Below the pieces are notes generated by a model that was not told the origin of the DNA, ran no database searches, and worked only from the letters and a program-made list of their open reading frames with translations. 64,000 nt of DNA from Adiantum capillus-veneris (lineage: Eukaryota > Streptophyta > Polypodiopsida > Polypodiales > Pteridaceae), in the NCBI GenBank assembly GCA_014529385.2, contig CM043958.1, positions 149,986,793 through 150,050,792 of the forward strand, written 5' to 3'. Position numbers and translations under genes: made by a program. This document shows positions 30,581-42,358 of this stretch, piece after piece (the first letter of the stretch is position 1; every line of letters starts with the position of its first letter).

Positions 30581-32243
30581 GTCATAATAAATAATATATA
30601 ATTCTCCTAAATGATTTTCTCATGTTAAACTGATCATTTAATATGGGGAAGTGCCAGGGGAGAAAAAGCTAGAATATTGGTTAAGCTGGCAGACTAGCCA
30701 CAATAGGGATCCAAAGGAGGGAAAATAGGGATCCAAAGGGGGGGCCATCTGCAAAAGAGAAATGTGCAACAATAGGCTTTAAAGACCCTAAGGTTCAGCC
30801 CATTAATACTTCCAAAATGCTAAGGTTCCAAAATTCAAAGGTTGTGTCCAATGGTCAAGCTTAGTAAAACTGGATGCTTTGTGAGTGTGCCAAAAAAGTC
30901 TTCAAGACTCCTACATAGGAGGGGGAGAGCCCTGTAAGTAGGGGATGAGAGAGAAACACACACACATAGGCTCCCTTTACACAAAGGGAATAGGGGACAC
31001 ATATGAGCTCCCTAGGCCAGTTTCCCACAAGGTGCACTCAAATTGGATGGCCATAGAGGTAGACCAATGAGAATTAGGCTAGAGTAAATCTAGTATAATT
31101 CATTTAAAAACACTTGATAAAAGAACCAATAAGAATTAAGCTCCCTAGAAGACTATTGGCCAGTCTCCCAAGGGGTCCAATGAGCATTCAGCAGCCCAAT
31201 GGCTTGCCTGATTCCTATTGGCTAGAAGACAAAGGGGTCCAATGAGAGATTAATTGATTTAATTAATTACCTAAAGCTCTCGCAAAAGGGAAAAGGGGGA
31301 CAGATGTCACAAGGCTATCACTTATGCTTCTCAATTATGATTGGATAAGCTTTGCAGGGTCCAATGAGGTGTCAGCATGAGTAAATTTCAAGAGGGGTCG
31401 ACCAAGAGAGAGAGAGAGAGAGAGAGAGAGGGGGCTGATTCTGGCAAGGCATTATCCCACACACACTCACACAATATCATGTGTGAAGCAAGAAGACTCT
31501 CTCTCTCTCTCTCTCCTTCTCAGGCTTTAATGGAAAGCTCATCACCTACTCCAAGCTTGTGAGAAGGGAGGCCTACACAACAACTCTTCACTTTGTGATG
31601 CAAATCCAACCAAGAGCCAAGCTTCAATGCATGCTCATCTCCTCTACCATGCTAATTACTAAGCTATGATAAGCTATTATGAGTGATTAAGTGAGGAGAT
31701 ATACTTCTTTCTCGTAATATGACTCCTTCTTCCTCCCTATCTACTCTCATACCCTACTAGCTCTCACCATCTTCAAAGGTGTGTGAGGTCTTGGGTCTGA
31801 GACCGTGAGGGAATTGATGTTGTGTTTTATAAGTGTTTGCTTGGTGCTTGGTGCTTGAAGCTTCCATCTTCATTGCACTAGCTTGCACTTATAAGTGTTT
31901 GCTTGGTGCTTGAAGCTTCCATCTTCATTGCACTAGCTAGTTATTGAAGGAACACAAAGAATTGTATTGTAAAATGTCTCCCTTGATGGGGGAAACCTAT
32001 AATACAAAGCCTTTTGGAATGGGACCGGCTCCATGTAAATCCGGTCCTCAACTGTTGTCAATAGCTTAATTTCTCTCTCTTTTGAAGTATTGTTTATGCC
32101 TATCTAGCTAGGTGTTATGCTTTTTGTTGCTCTCTCCAACCACGCACTCTTGTTATGCTCATTAGGAATCTATTCTAATGAAATGCTCACTATGTTCATG
32201 CTATTTTTTCTACACACAAGTTACTAGGCCATTAAATTTTATG
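30581..32243 (+). repeat. G1 5' LTR (about 1663 bp)
   Basis: It starts TGTCATAATAAATAATATA; the end, at the ...CCATTAAATTTTATG stretch, is set by alignment with the 3' LTR. It contains GA and TC runs (31406-31431, 31497-31515) and a tandem duplication of about 60 bp at 31830-31940 (AAGTGTTTGCTTGGTGCTTG repeated). Confidence 0.88.
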
Positions 32244-32244
32244 T

Positions 32245-32256
32245 TGGTATCACAAC
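32245..32256 (+). promoter_or_regulatory. G1 primer binding site
   Basis: TGGTATCACAAC lies two bases after the LTR end. It is an initiator-Met tRNA type site with changes in its second half. Confidence 0.75.
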
Positions 32257-32601
32257 ACAAGGTTTCTCTTTTCTTGCTCAAGAAGGGAGGTCCTCAAGCT
32301 AGCTATAAATGGTTGGTATTATTAATTGCAATTGAGTAAGTAAAATAGGGATTTTTTAGTCTTGCAGTGCACCTGCCTTCATGCAGATAACGGGGCATCA
32401 CCGTCGAGAGCTATGGTCTTAATAGTGGAGTCCTATGGGGCTTGCCTATGGCTTAATCACTATTGAGCTATTAGAATCTTGACGGGAGCCGATATTGTTT
32501 TGGTGTTGAAAGACCCTCTCTTCTATTCCTTGCAATTAAAGATATTTGAGCCACGGGTACATTAGCTTGTTAACTACCTTGTTTCTAGGCTTCAACAAGC
32601 C

Positions 32602-33855
32602 ATGGGAAATCTATCCCTCCAAATTGAAGTGCAATGGCAGCTTCGTGCTCATGAACTCTCCAAACTCCCCACCATGATGAGAGAGTACCTAGGAAGCCTC
32701 CTTGCAAGACTTCCAAAAGAGACCTCTCTCCGATTCGGGAAGAAGAAGAGGATCCATATGAAGGGCTCAAAAATTTGCTTCTCGATGACGCATCTCCTTC
32801 CCAAGGGAGAACTCAAGAGCCCCCACCAAAGGAATGAGAAAGAAGTGAGTCTTCTGCGACCTCGACCGAGATGGCTCCACAAAGATGGTGGGAAAACGCT
32901 GTCCATCACCTCCTAAATGAAGAAGACCATAGCACACTTCTCACACCATAATTCAAAGAGGGATGACAGAAAACAAGAGAAGAAAAAGGCAAGAAAGAGG
33001 TCACCCTCTTCTCCATCTTCTTCATCTTATGAAATTGATGGTGCAGACAAGGAGGGCCAAGGCAAGAAAAAGGAAAGAAAGAGGCCACCCTCTTCTCCAT
33101 CTTCCTCAAATTCTTCCTCCCCTGAAGAAAGTGACAGTGCAACTTTTGAACCATCAAAAAGAAGAGGCCATAGGAAATACTATGCCATGTGGAAGAGGTC
33201 GTCCAAGCTCAAGAAGTTCAAAGAGGGAGGAAAGAGCATCTATTTCCTTACCTATGATGGCACCTTTGGTGCTACAGACAAAGTCTTGGCCTTTATCCAA
33301 CAATTCGATGCGGCGTTTGGAGATGAGGACTTCACGGAGTCCTCTAAACTACACCATGTAGCCATGCACTTTCAAAAGTCCACCAAGCAATGGTGGTCTA
33401 GCCTACGAGCCAATGATGAAGCTCCATGAACATGGAAAGCTTTAAGAGCTTCCATCATGAAGCAGTTTTTGGCCACCAATTCCAAAGACAAAGTACTCAC
33501 CAAATGGAAAAGCTTGAAGCTCTCTCCCTACAAATCCATTATAAATATGTAGATAAGTTTTGGGACTTACATCTCAAAGCCACTGTCTTCAAGAAAATGG
33601 ATTTTGGAGAGAAAAAAAAACAATTTTGTGCGAGCTTAACTGAAGAAATGGCGGAGTATGTCAACTCCCAAAGGCGATGCACCATATCTGCAGTTATACA
33701 CCATACTATGGTGGCTTCTGAAATCGATTTCCAAACAGGGGCTAAGAGAAATCTTAAGCCCACGGAAAACAAGGGTTCCAATGAGCCTAAGGGGAAGGAC
33801 AATGTCCAAAAGTTTTCTAAGGGCAATTTCAATAACAACAAAGCTAAGGAGAAGG
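32602..33855 (+). pseudogene. G1 gag, first part
   Basis: ATG 32602 opens a 104-codon frame, and another frame opens at 32917. The second begins with two Lys/Arg then Ser repeats (KKKARKRSPSSPSSSS and KKKERKRPPSSPSSSNSSS) and leads into the gag domain (FIQQFDAAFGDEDF, TKQWWSSLRA). A TGA at 33427 and a frame change near 33520 precede QYVDKFWDLHLKAT-like and EEMAEYVNSQ readings. The copy is cut at 33855 by A2 and resumes at 39023. Gag would package the RNA; it is broken here. Confidence 0.85.
33851..33855. repeat. Target site duplication GAAGG of A2, left copy
   Basis: GAAGG precedes the A2 5' LTR and is repeated after its 3' LTR at 39018-39022. Confidence 0.93.
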
Positions 33856-34082
33856 TGTTACCATATACATGTGGTAGTGATGTGTGTGAACACACTAGGA
33901 CTGCCGGGGCATTTTTTCCCTCTTTAGGAGGTTTTTCCCCCCGAGAATTGTATATACGCCCATCACTCTAGGGCTATCTATCTTTCCATAGCACACTAAG
34001 TAACGCACTCTCTATTGTGTGCCTTGAGCTTCCTTCGTCTTCTCCAAGTTGTGTGTGTTTCTCTGCAACCCTAATTCCAACA
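33856..34082 (+). repeat. A2 5' LTR (227 bp)
   Basis: TGTTACCATATACATG...CTAATTCCAACA, the same length as the 3' LTR with a modest number of differences. Confidence 0.95.
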
Positions 34083-34084
34083 AT

Positions 34085-34096
34085 TGGTATCAGAGC
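34085..34096 (+). promoter_or_regulatory. A2 primer binding site
   Basis: TGGTATCAGAGC, complementary to the initiator-Met tRNA 3' end, two bases after the LTR. Confidence 0.94.
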
Positions 34097-34443
34097 AGGT
34101 TACGTCCTCCCAAGCTTAGTCGCCAACTGCTCCAGCACACGCCTGCTCACTTTCTTTGATTACAGTGAGGTTTGGCGAGCGTTTACAGGTCAAAAACTAT
34201 TTTGGGATATCTCGTAGAGCCCAGTCTGCTCAGACTTTTGATTCGGGCCCATTTCGGCCTTCGTTTCCACTACAGGCAAGTCTGCACAGGCAATTTTGTC
34301 ATTTTGTGCAAAATTTCTTTTAGTGCCGTTTTCTGCATAACAGGTGCCTTACAGTCTTCTACGGTTTGTGCTATATAGCACGTGTTGTTCCCGCTTCGTT
34401 TCACCAATTTTTGGGCAATTTCACATCAGGTGCAACATTTACC

Positions 34444-35510
34444 ATGGCTGACAACAACACAGATGTCTTCAAGATGTTTGCTGCCGAGGACAGGTTGGAT
34501 GGGGACAATTACCCTATGTGGGCTTATATGATGCCACACGTTCTTGTGTCAAAGGGCTTCTAGAATATTGTGTAGGGCATTGATGTACGTCCTGGTTCTG
34601 AGGATGTAGGCGATGTTGAGGATGTTGCAAGTCTTACTGCTATTAGAGTTGTTTTGCCTACAATAGAACAAGCTCGTTGGGATGTAAAGGATGCGTAGGC
34701 TCATGCATTGATTGTGTTGTCTCTGAAGCGCACCATTGTTCCTCACATCCGTTCAACAAAATTTGCAAAACAGGCTTGGGATATTTTGGCTGGTCTTTTG
34801 CAAGTTCTCAATGAGGCTAAAATTGCTTTGCTGCATAAAGAGCTAGAGTCAAAGATTATGCATGAGGAAGATGATATGGACACTTTCCTTGCTAGTGTCA
34901 AGGATATCAATGAGCAACTTATTTCTACACGTGAAGTCATTTCAGACAGTTCCCTTGTGCAGACTGTTCTTGATGCCTTACCAGATTCTTACGAGACTTT
35001 TGCTAGTACTTGGAGACTTATGACCCAAGAAATCCAAAAGTTGTCAAGTTTGATACATTATGCACATTGCTGTTGCAAGAGTCACTTTCCAGAAAAAACA
35101 AGACTAGACAGCATGCAGTTGAACAGGCTTTTATTGCTTCTCAAAGAAAGGGTGGTAACAGTAATGCAACCACTTCTTATGGTTCTACTACGAGTGGAAA
35201 AACTTATGTTCCCAATGCTTCTGCTGGTAGCAATTTGTCTGGAAATTCTAGTGATAAGGGCAACAAGAAAATGTGTTTCCATTATTGTAAAGCTAATGAT
35301 CACTTGATCAAGTCGTGTCCTAAGTTGAAGGCCAAAGAGGCTAAGAATAAAGAGGGTGGTTTCACTGCAAATGCTGGTTCCACTACAAATGCAGCCATTG
35401 TTGAGTCTTCTGTGAAAGGAGACTGTGTTGCTAATGTCGATGCAGAATGGGATTTTAGCATAGAGTGCACTTATAATCTTGTTGTCCATGATGCATGCTT
35501 GTCAGTTGCT
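34444..35510 (+). pseudogene. A2 gag
   Basis: ATG at 34444 starts MADNNTDVFKMFAAED and GDNYPMWAYMM. TAG at 34561 and further stops (34576, 34696) interrupt it. The frame is open again from about 34700 (KQAWDILAG, LHKELESKIMHEEDDMDTFL). A frame change near 35025 moves the reading to the frame that carries the zinc-knuckle region (CFHYCKANDHLIKSC, where the first Cys of the expected CX2C pair has become Phe). The role is capsid and RNA binding; it is inactive. Confidence 0.9.
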
Positions 35511-35880
35511 GCAGATTCACATGTGTGGTATTTTGACAGAGGTGCTACAAAGCACATTACCTCACATCGTGAATTGTTCACCTCTCTCGAGTCTGTCCCT
35601 CATGGGAATTCAGTCACTTGTGCCAACAATGCCTCTTATCCAGTTTAGGGAGTTGGAAAGATTGTGCTTACTACTGCAAATGGCAACTCCTTCACACTTG
35701 TTGATGCACTTTATGTAGCTGGGATCAAGAAGAATCTCTTGTCTGTATCCGCACTTGCTAGACTTGGACTTGTAGTCAAATTTGTGGATGACAGATGTAC
35801 AGTTCATGATCTCAGTTTTGGTGATGAAATTGTTGCATCTGGCCTTTTGTTCCGTGGGCTATATAAGCTCACTTTTGTAT
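35511..35880 (+). pseudogene. A2 protease region, catalytic DSG changed to DRG
   Basis: VWYFDRGATKHITSHRELF near 35525-35581 aligns with VWYFDSGATKHI of A3, so the Ser after the catalytic Asp is Arg here. A TAG at 35646 follows YPV. The reading continues GNSFTLVDALYVAGIKKNLL and LVVKFVDDRCTVHD to a stop at 35880-35882. Confidence 0.88.
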
Positions 35881-35884
35881 GAAA

Positions 35885-36620
35885 AGTGTGGACACAATTT
35901 TGAAAAAGTTGTTGCAGATTCAAGGGCTATTTCAGATGCAAAACTTTGGCACGCACGTTTTGGTCATTTGAATTTTGCGAGTTTGCTGCGTTTGCAAAAA
36001 TCTGATATGGTTGCTTCTTTGCCGCCTCTTGAAGCACCTATCAAACATGTTTGTGAAGGCTGTATTCTGGGTAAAATGCAGCGTTCTAAGTTTCCAAAGG
36101 ATAGTTCAGTTAGGGCCACATGCAGGTTGCAGCTTGTGCATAGTGATGTTTGTGGGCCCATGCAAACTCCGTCATTGGGCAATTACATGTACTTTGTGAC
36201 TTTCATTGATGATTACTCCAGGCATGCATGGGTATTTCCGCTTAAAGTGAAGTCCAAAGTTTTTATGTGCTTCAAACAATTTCTGGCTCTCGCTAAAAAT
36301 GTATCAAAATGCACTATGGGCACCCTCCGATCCGATCGAGGGGGGGGGGGGGGGGGGTATATGTCTCATGAATTAAATGCATTTTTGGCTAGTCGTGGGA
36401 TAAAACACCAATGTACAGTGCCTTATAAACCTCAGCAAAATGGTGTTGCTGAGAGGAAAAACAGGTCACTTACGGAAATGGCACCATGTATGGTCAAAAG
36501 TCAAGCTTTGCCGCACTCTTTTTGGCTTGAGGCCATCATGTGTGCCACTTATGTACTAAACAGGTGTCCTACGAAAGCTTTGCAATCCATTACTCCATAT
36601 GAAGCATGACATGATAGAAA
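35885..36620 (+). pseudogene. A2 integrase with an 18-base G run
   Basis: A new frame carries WHARFGHLNF (zinc His), CEGCILGKMQRS (zinc Cys), LVHSDVCGPM (first Asp), LRSDRGGGGGGYMS (second Asp, where the following Gly-Glu has become poly-Gly) and QQNGVAERKNR (catalytic Glu). The G run is at 36340-36357. A TGA at 36607-36609 ends the frame. Integrase would insert the cDNA. Confidence 0.9.
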
Positions 36621-37257
36621 GCCTTCTATTGAGCACATGCGTGTTTTTGGCTTTTTGGCATATGCTTTGGTGCCACAAACACAGTGCAAAAAATTGGATG
36701 ATAAGGCTATCAAATGTATTTTTGTTGGTTATAGTGCTGAAAGCAAAGGTTACAAGTTGTATCATCCGCAATCAAAATGTATTTTGGTTTCACGGGATGT
36801 AGTGTTTGTGGAAGATTTTGTTCAGCCCTTGCTGTCATGTACTAGAGACAATAATGTAAGCTCACAGGACATTTATGACACTTTGTTGCCTCTTTTCAGT
36901 GGTGGAAATATGAATGTAAGTTCCAATGAGGCAAATGTACAACCTATGGGGGTTTTTGAAAATGTTACAGATCAGCCTATTACTGATGCAGATGTAAATG
37001 ATGTAGTTGATGAGGAAAGGGATGAAAATGAGCAGGCTAGAGGTATGCGAAAATGGTTGGTGTACACTTTGCGTGACAGTAAATTGGATGCACCTTTGTC
37101 TAGTCATACTCGTTCAGGCTCTTACCATGCATCTTATGCATCAGATTGTTATTGTTTGGTTGTGTCTAGCTTACATGATGTTGAGGATCTTTTGATGAAG
37201 CACATAATTCAGAAAATTGGATGGCTACCATGCAATCAGAATATGATGCACTTATAG
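36620..37257 (+). pseudogene. A2 integrase C-terminus and linker to RT
   Basis: It is in the same frame as the integrase after the stop. HMRVFGFLAYALVPQ and KAIKCIFVGYSAESKGYKLY are the conserved end of the copia integrase region (YSAESKGY). An acidic Asn/Asp-rich linker follows. The frame breaks near 37210. Confidence 0.88.
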
Positions 37258-38128
37258 AAAATGACACATGGACTTTAGGGATTTGCCTCCTGGCAAAAAG
37301 GCCATTGGTACAAAGTGGGTTTACAAGTTGAAACGCAAGCCGGATGGTGAGATCGATCTCCATAAGGCTCGACTTGTTGCAAAGGGTTATGCAAAGCAAA
37401 AAGGCATAGATTATGTTGAGACTTTTGCTCCCACTTGTCATATGACTACTATGCGTTTTCTATGTGCATTAGCAGCTCATTTTGGTTGGGATGTATATCA
37501 ATCAGACATTGTTACTACTTTCTTGAATGGTGACATATTTGAGGAAGTTTATGTAATGCAGCCTCGCGGTTTTGTCATAAAAGGACAAGAGGACAAAGTG
37601 TGCAAATGTAACAAGGCTTTGTATGGGTTGAAGCAATCTCCTTGTGCTTGGTATGAGAAAGATGACACTCATTTGGTAAAACAAGGCTTTCGTAACAGTC
37701 CAACAGAAAGCACATTGTATGTAAAGCGTGAGGGTGATGTACTTCTCATTGTGGTTCTTTATGTCGATGATTTGCTGATCACTGGACCAAATGAGAGACA
37801 TATTATTGAATTTAAGTCTGATTTGAAGGCTACTTTCAAGATGAAAGATTTGGGGTTGTTGCATCATTACTTGGGTATACAGTTTAAGCAGTGTGATGGT
37901 GGTATTTCCTTTTGTCAGAAAAGTTACATAGAGACATTTCTATGTAAGTTTGGACTTGAGGATTGCAAACCTATTACTACTCCCATGGAAACAGGTTTGA
38001 AGTTGAGTCTACATGATGCTAGAGATCCTGTTGATGTCACTCTTTACCAAATTGTTGTTGGCTACCTCATTTATGTATGAAACACGAGGCCGGATATTCA
38101 GTTTGCAGTCTCACAAGTCAGCGGATTT
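37258..38128 (+). pseudogene. A2 reverse transcriptase
   Basis: The frame 37268-38080 reads KKAIGTKWVYKLKRKPDGEI, VAKGYAKQKGIDYVETFAP, the first catalytic region YQSDIVTTFLNGD (usual Val-Asp-Val-x-x-Ala-Phe altered), ALYGLKQSPCAWYEK and the YVDD box (LYVDDLLITGP) near 37760-37790. It ends at TGA 38078-38080, where A1 has TGC (Cys). RT copies the RNA to DNA. Confidence 0.92.
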
Positions 38129-38716
38129 ATGCATAGCCCAGGGTCTAAGCATTGGCAGGCCGTCAAGAGTATTTTTCGCTACCTTAGTGGCACTTTATAT
38201 CTTGGCTTGTTTTATCCCAAGGGGGGATCATTGCCGCCAGACTTACATGCTTTTTGGGACTCAGATTGGGCTGATTGTTTTGACATGCGAGTGTCCACAA
38301 GTGTTTTTTGTTTCATGCTTGGCAGTTCATGTATATCATGGTTGAGCAACAAGCAACCTACTGTGGCCACTTTGAGTTGTGAGGCTGAGTACAGGGAAAT
38401 CTTCACAGCTACGATTGAGTGTGTATGGCTCAGACGCCTTATGGCTGATTTGGGTGTTGGACAAGACACTGCCAACACTATCTACACTAACAATCAGAGC
38501 GCATTGGCAGTTGCGAGGAACCTAGTTTTTCATGCTCGCACAAAGCACATTGAGGTGCATTACCACTATGTTGGGGAGAGGCTCTCAGCAGGAGAGGTCA
38601 GCTTGGCTTATGTGCCAACACAGGACAACCTTGCAAATCTTTTCACAAAGGCATTGTCTCGTGAGAAGCTTGAAGCTTTCCGCAAAGCTTTGGGCTTACT
38701 CCCCTTTGTGGATTGA
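38129..38716 (+). pseudogene. A2 RNase H
   Basis: It continues in the RT frame after one stop. FWDSDWADCFDMR (catalytic Asp), TVATLSCEAEYREI (Glu), IYTNNQSALAVA (Asp changed to Asn: A1 has IYTDNQ) and TKHIEVHYHYVGE are seen. It ends GLLPFVD with TGA at 38714-38716. The loss of the Asp in the NNQ motif is predicted to kill the enzyme even without the upstream stops. Confidence 0.9.
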
Positions 38717-38790
38717 TCATGTCCTCAGGGCATGGCACTTCTCTTTACTCATGTGCCAGCTCTCGTTCACCGCATCACTATAGGGGGATT

Positions 38791-39017
38791 TGTTACCATA
38801 TACATGTGGTAGTGATGTGTGTGAACACACTAGGACCGCCGGGGCATTTTTCCCCTCTTTAGGAGGTTTTTTCCCCCGAGCATTGTATATACGCCCATCA
38901 CTTTAGGGCTATCTATCTTTCCATAGGACACTAAGTAACACACTCTCTAGTGTGTGCCTTGAGCTTCCTTTGTCTTCTCCAAGCTGTGTGTGTTTCTTTA
39001 CAACCCTAATTCCAACA
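38791..39017 (+). repeat. A2 3' LTR (227 bp)
   Basis: It is preceded by the purine tract TAGGGGGATT (38781-38790), starts TGTTACC, ends CCAACA, and is followed by GAAGG. Confidence 0.95.
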
Positions 39018-39022
39018 GAAGG

Positions 39023-39176
39023 GAGTTTTCAAAGGCAAAAACAAACTCTCTCCTGAAGAGCTTGAGTGTTATCGCAAGGATAACCGTTGTTTCAAGTGCG
39101 GAGAGCAAGGGCATGTGTACCGCGCTTGCCCCCAAAAGAACACCCGCCATGAGCCTCCTAGAGCTACCTTGGTCGA
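39023..39176 (+). pseudogene. G1 gag, zinc knuckle part
   Basis: It continues the G1 gag after A2. CFKCGEQGHVYRAC at 39088-39129 is a perfect CX2CX4HX4C knuckle. The reading goes on as PQKNTRHEPPRATLVD to the insertion point of X. Confidence 0.9.
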
Positions 39177-40033
39177 TGTAAGGTTTCTAGTTTTTGGAAC
39201 CTTAGAAATTGTACAAAGCCTGATCAAATTAACTTGGTTGTTAAGAAAACACTATATAATTATCCAACTATGGTAAATATTGGTATTTTTGGAACCGTAA
39301 CCAGAGCTTTACTAGGGTTGGAATTTTTCAGAACCGAATTTCGATAAAATCTGGAAAAGTTACGGGCTCTGAAAGGTTACACTATGAATCTAATTAGTTA
39401 AGTAAAATTGAATGGTTTCAATAATTCTTACTGCTAAAGAATTTTTCATCCTAAGGTTCTAGAAATTGCAGATATTTTCAAAATTAATCATTCAAAGTCA
39501 ACAAACTAGCAGAAAATCGATTCTGTGTATCTGGGGGGCTGTGTGGGGTAATGATGAACTTTCCCAGACTAGATTTAGCAGTAGGGGGCGTTTTTGGAGC
39601 TGTAGGGCTGCTTGGGATGCAAGTTACTTCCATTTTCCAGGCTGTCAGTGCCCAGAAACCTATAAATATGACCCTTGATTCACAATTTCGGACAGACTCG
39701 GAGCCTTGGTACATTCTCTCTCATCTAGAGAGACCTCTACGCAAAAATCACTAGAGAGCAAAGCTCTAGTTGGTTAATCAACGGTAATTAGCACTAACCT
39801 TTCTTAATTAGCAAAGCTAGGTTAACCTATTTACAAATTTCTTAATTAATTGAAGATTTAACCTATGTATACTCAAAAATCCTCTCTTAATTCAAAATTT
39901 TGTGCTGATTATTGTGGTTAAGCTTAGGGATACTAAGCTAATTAATTATTATATCATATTAGGGCTGAAATTACTCATTTTAATCATAAATTAATGATAA
40001 TTATACTAATTAAGTTTAGATTAAGATGAGACA
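39177..40033 (+). repeat. Probable 5' LTR of element X (about 857 bp)
   Basis: It runs from TGTAAGGTTTCTAG to GATGAGACA, with a TATA-like box at 39661 and a primer-site-like sequence after it. There is no repeat partner in the window, so the call rests on these signals only. Confidence 0.45.
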
Positions 40034-40034
40034 A

Positions 40035-41880
40035 TTATCAGAGCGGTGTTAGACTATCATTATGCTAGGAGAATTATCTTGTAATTTTGTGAGTAGTTTT
40101 CATAATTATTTAAGCAGAATTACACAGTTTTTGAGAGAAAAGTAAAGGGGAAAATGATCAAACTAATCCAAAATGCTTTGAGATATTTATCAGAGGTAAA
40201 TTACATCTTAGAGAACCTGTGATAATTATCTTAACCTCAGATAATTAGTTTACCTAATTATCTTAGCAGAATTACACTGTTTTTAGGAGCAATTAAAAGG
40301 AGAAAAATGATCCAAAATGCTTTAAGATAATTATCACAAGTAACGCACATGTTATGAAACATGTGTTAATAATCATAACCTCAGATATATAGTTTAATTA
40401 ACGATCTCAGCATAAGTACACTGTTTTTAGGGGAAATTAAATAGAGGAAAATAGAAAACTGATCCAAAATACATGGAGATAATTATCAGAGGCAAAAAAA
40501 ATTCTATAAAACTTGTGATAATTATCTTAACCTCAAAGAATTAGTTTAACTAATTATCTCAGCAACATTACACTATTTTTACGGAAAAATAAATAGAGTA
40601 AAATAGCAAACTGATTCAAAATGATTTGAGATAATTATCAAATGTAAATCACATCTTACGAAACCTGTGATATTTATATTAATCTCAGATAATTAGTCTA
40701 CCTTATTATCTTAGAGAAATTACACTATTTTAGGGGAAATTAAAAGGGGAAAAATAGCAAACTGATCCAAAATGCTTTGAGATAATTATCAGAGGTAGAT
40801 CACATCTTATGGATCTTTTTATGTTTATCTTAACTTCAGATAATTAGTTTAACTAATTATCTCATCATAATGACACTGTTTTTAGGGGAAATTAAAAGGG
40901 AGAAAATAGAAAATTGATTCGAAATGCTTTAAGATAATTATCAGAGGTAACATACACCTAATAAGACCCGTCATAATTATCTTACTTAGAGATAATTAGT
41001 TTAACTAATTATCTTAGTATAATTATACTATTTCTAAAGGAAAATTAAAAGGGGGAAAATAACAATTTGATTTAAAATGCTTTGAGATAATTATCAAAGT
41101 TAAATCACATCTTATAAAACCTATAATAATTATTTTAACCTCAAATATTTAGTTTAACTAGTTATCTTAGCATAATTACACTATGTTTATGGGAAATTAA
41201 AAGGGGAAAATAGAAAATTGATTCAAAATGCTTTGAGATAATTATCAGAGCCAAAAAACATCCTACAAAACTCGTGATAATTATCTTAACCTCAGATAAT
41301 TAGTTTAACTAATTATCTCAGCAGAATTACACTGTTTTTAGGGAAAACTAAATAGGGGAAAATAACAAACTGATTCAAAATGCTTTGAGATAATTATCAG
41401 AAAATAAATACATCTTAGGAAACTCTTGATAATTATCTTAATCTTAGAAAACTAGTTTAACTAATTATCTCAGTAGGAAAACACTATTTTTAAGGAAAAA
41501 TTAATGGAGGAAAATAGTCAATTAAACTAAAAACCCTTGAGATAATTATAAGAGGTAAATCACATCTTAAAAAACCCATAATAATTATCTTAACCACAAA
41601 AGATTAATTTAGCTAATTATCTTAGTAGAAAAACACTATTTTTGAGGGTAAAGTAAAGGGAGAAATTAGTAAATCATGTGATATGATTACATAGTATTTA
41701 TCACAATTATACTACATGATAATAAGGACATGATGATTATGTCAAGGTTAAAAAGTTAGTATAGATATTTATCTAAGTCAAATTATACTAATTTTGGTTG
41801 AAAATTAAAGATGGAAATTAGATAATTGCGTTGGAAAATTAAAAGATAATTACCAGAGGTTAAAAAAATCCTTATATACT
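40035..41880. repeat. Tandem array, about 12 copies of a 152-bp AT-rich unit
   Basis: The marker ACACTGTTTTT or its variants recurs at about 40122, 40273, 40418, 40570, 40722, 40873, 41025, 41178, 41329, 41481, 41633 and 41785, i.e. every 145-153 bases. Each unit contains the palindromes GATAATTATC and TTAGTTTAACTAA, an AAGGGGAAAA stretch and TCCAAAATGCTTTGAG. Units are similar but not identical, with no coding. Confidence 0.93.
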
Positions 41881-42358
41881 TGTGATAATTATAACATAGT
41901 TAATTAGTGAGTTTAGGAAAATATAATTGACCAAAAGTCCTATTTTTAGCAAAAGATTAATTAAAATAAATAGACTTTGCGGTCAAAAGTTTTTATGAGA
42001 ATTATAGTAAGTGTAAACCTATGATATAAAGTTGAAGAAATGAAATCTTTAAGAGAAAATAAATAGAATAAATATTCAACTCAAAATAAGCAGATTCCAA
42101 GCTTAAAATTCGATGGGAAAATTAGGAAAAAGATATACAAAATTATAAGAAAATTAGATAGCTTAGAAAAAACTTAAGGAAGCTTTGGAAAGAGTTATCA
42201 TGCCTATATAGGAAAATAAGAAATTACTAGGACAAGAATTTACCAATTAAGATTACAAATTTAACCTTGGATGGGTTACAGTTGAATACAACGGTTAAGT
42301 CAATATTTCAAATAATATACCTAATGATTAGACGTCCTTTTCATAAGGATAACAAGTT

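Larger units (their letters stand above)
33856..39017 (+). mobile_element. Copia-A copy A2: full-length Ty1/copia element inserted in the G1 gag
   Basis: It is 5162 bp, with two 227-bp LTRs, primer site, gag, protease, integrase, RT, RNase H and the purine tract TAGGGGGA, and TSD GAAGG. It is the complete reference copy of the Copia-A family in this window and was used to read A1 and A3. Several stops and frameshifts are present. Confidence 0.96.

Noticed and set aside
40035-41880. Regular 152-bp repeats as a CRISPR array
   Set aside because: The whole unit is repeated, not short repeats separated by unique spacers, and the organism is a plant.
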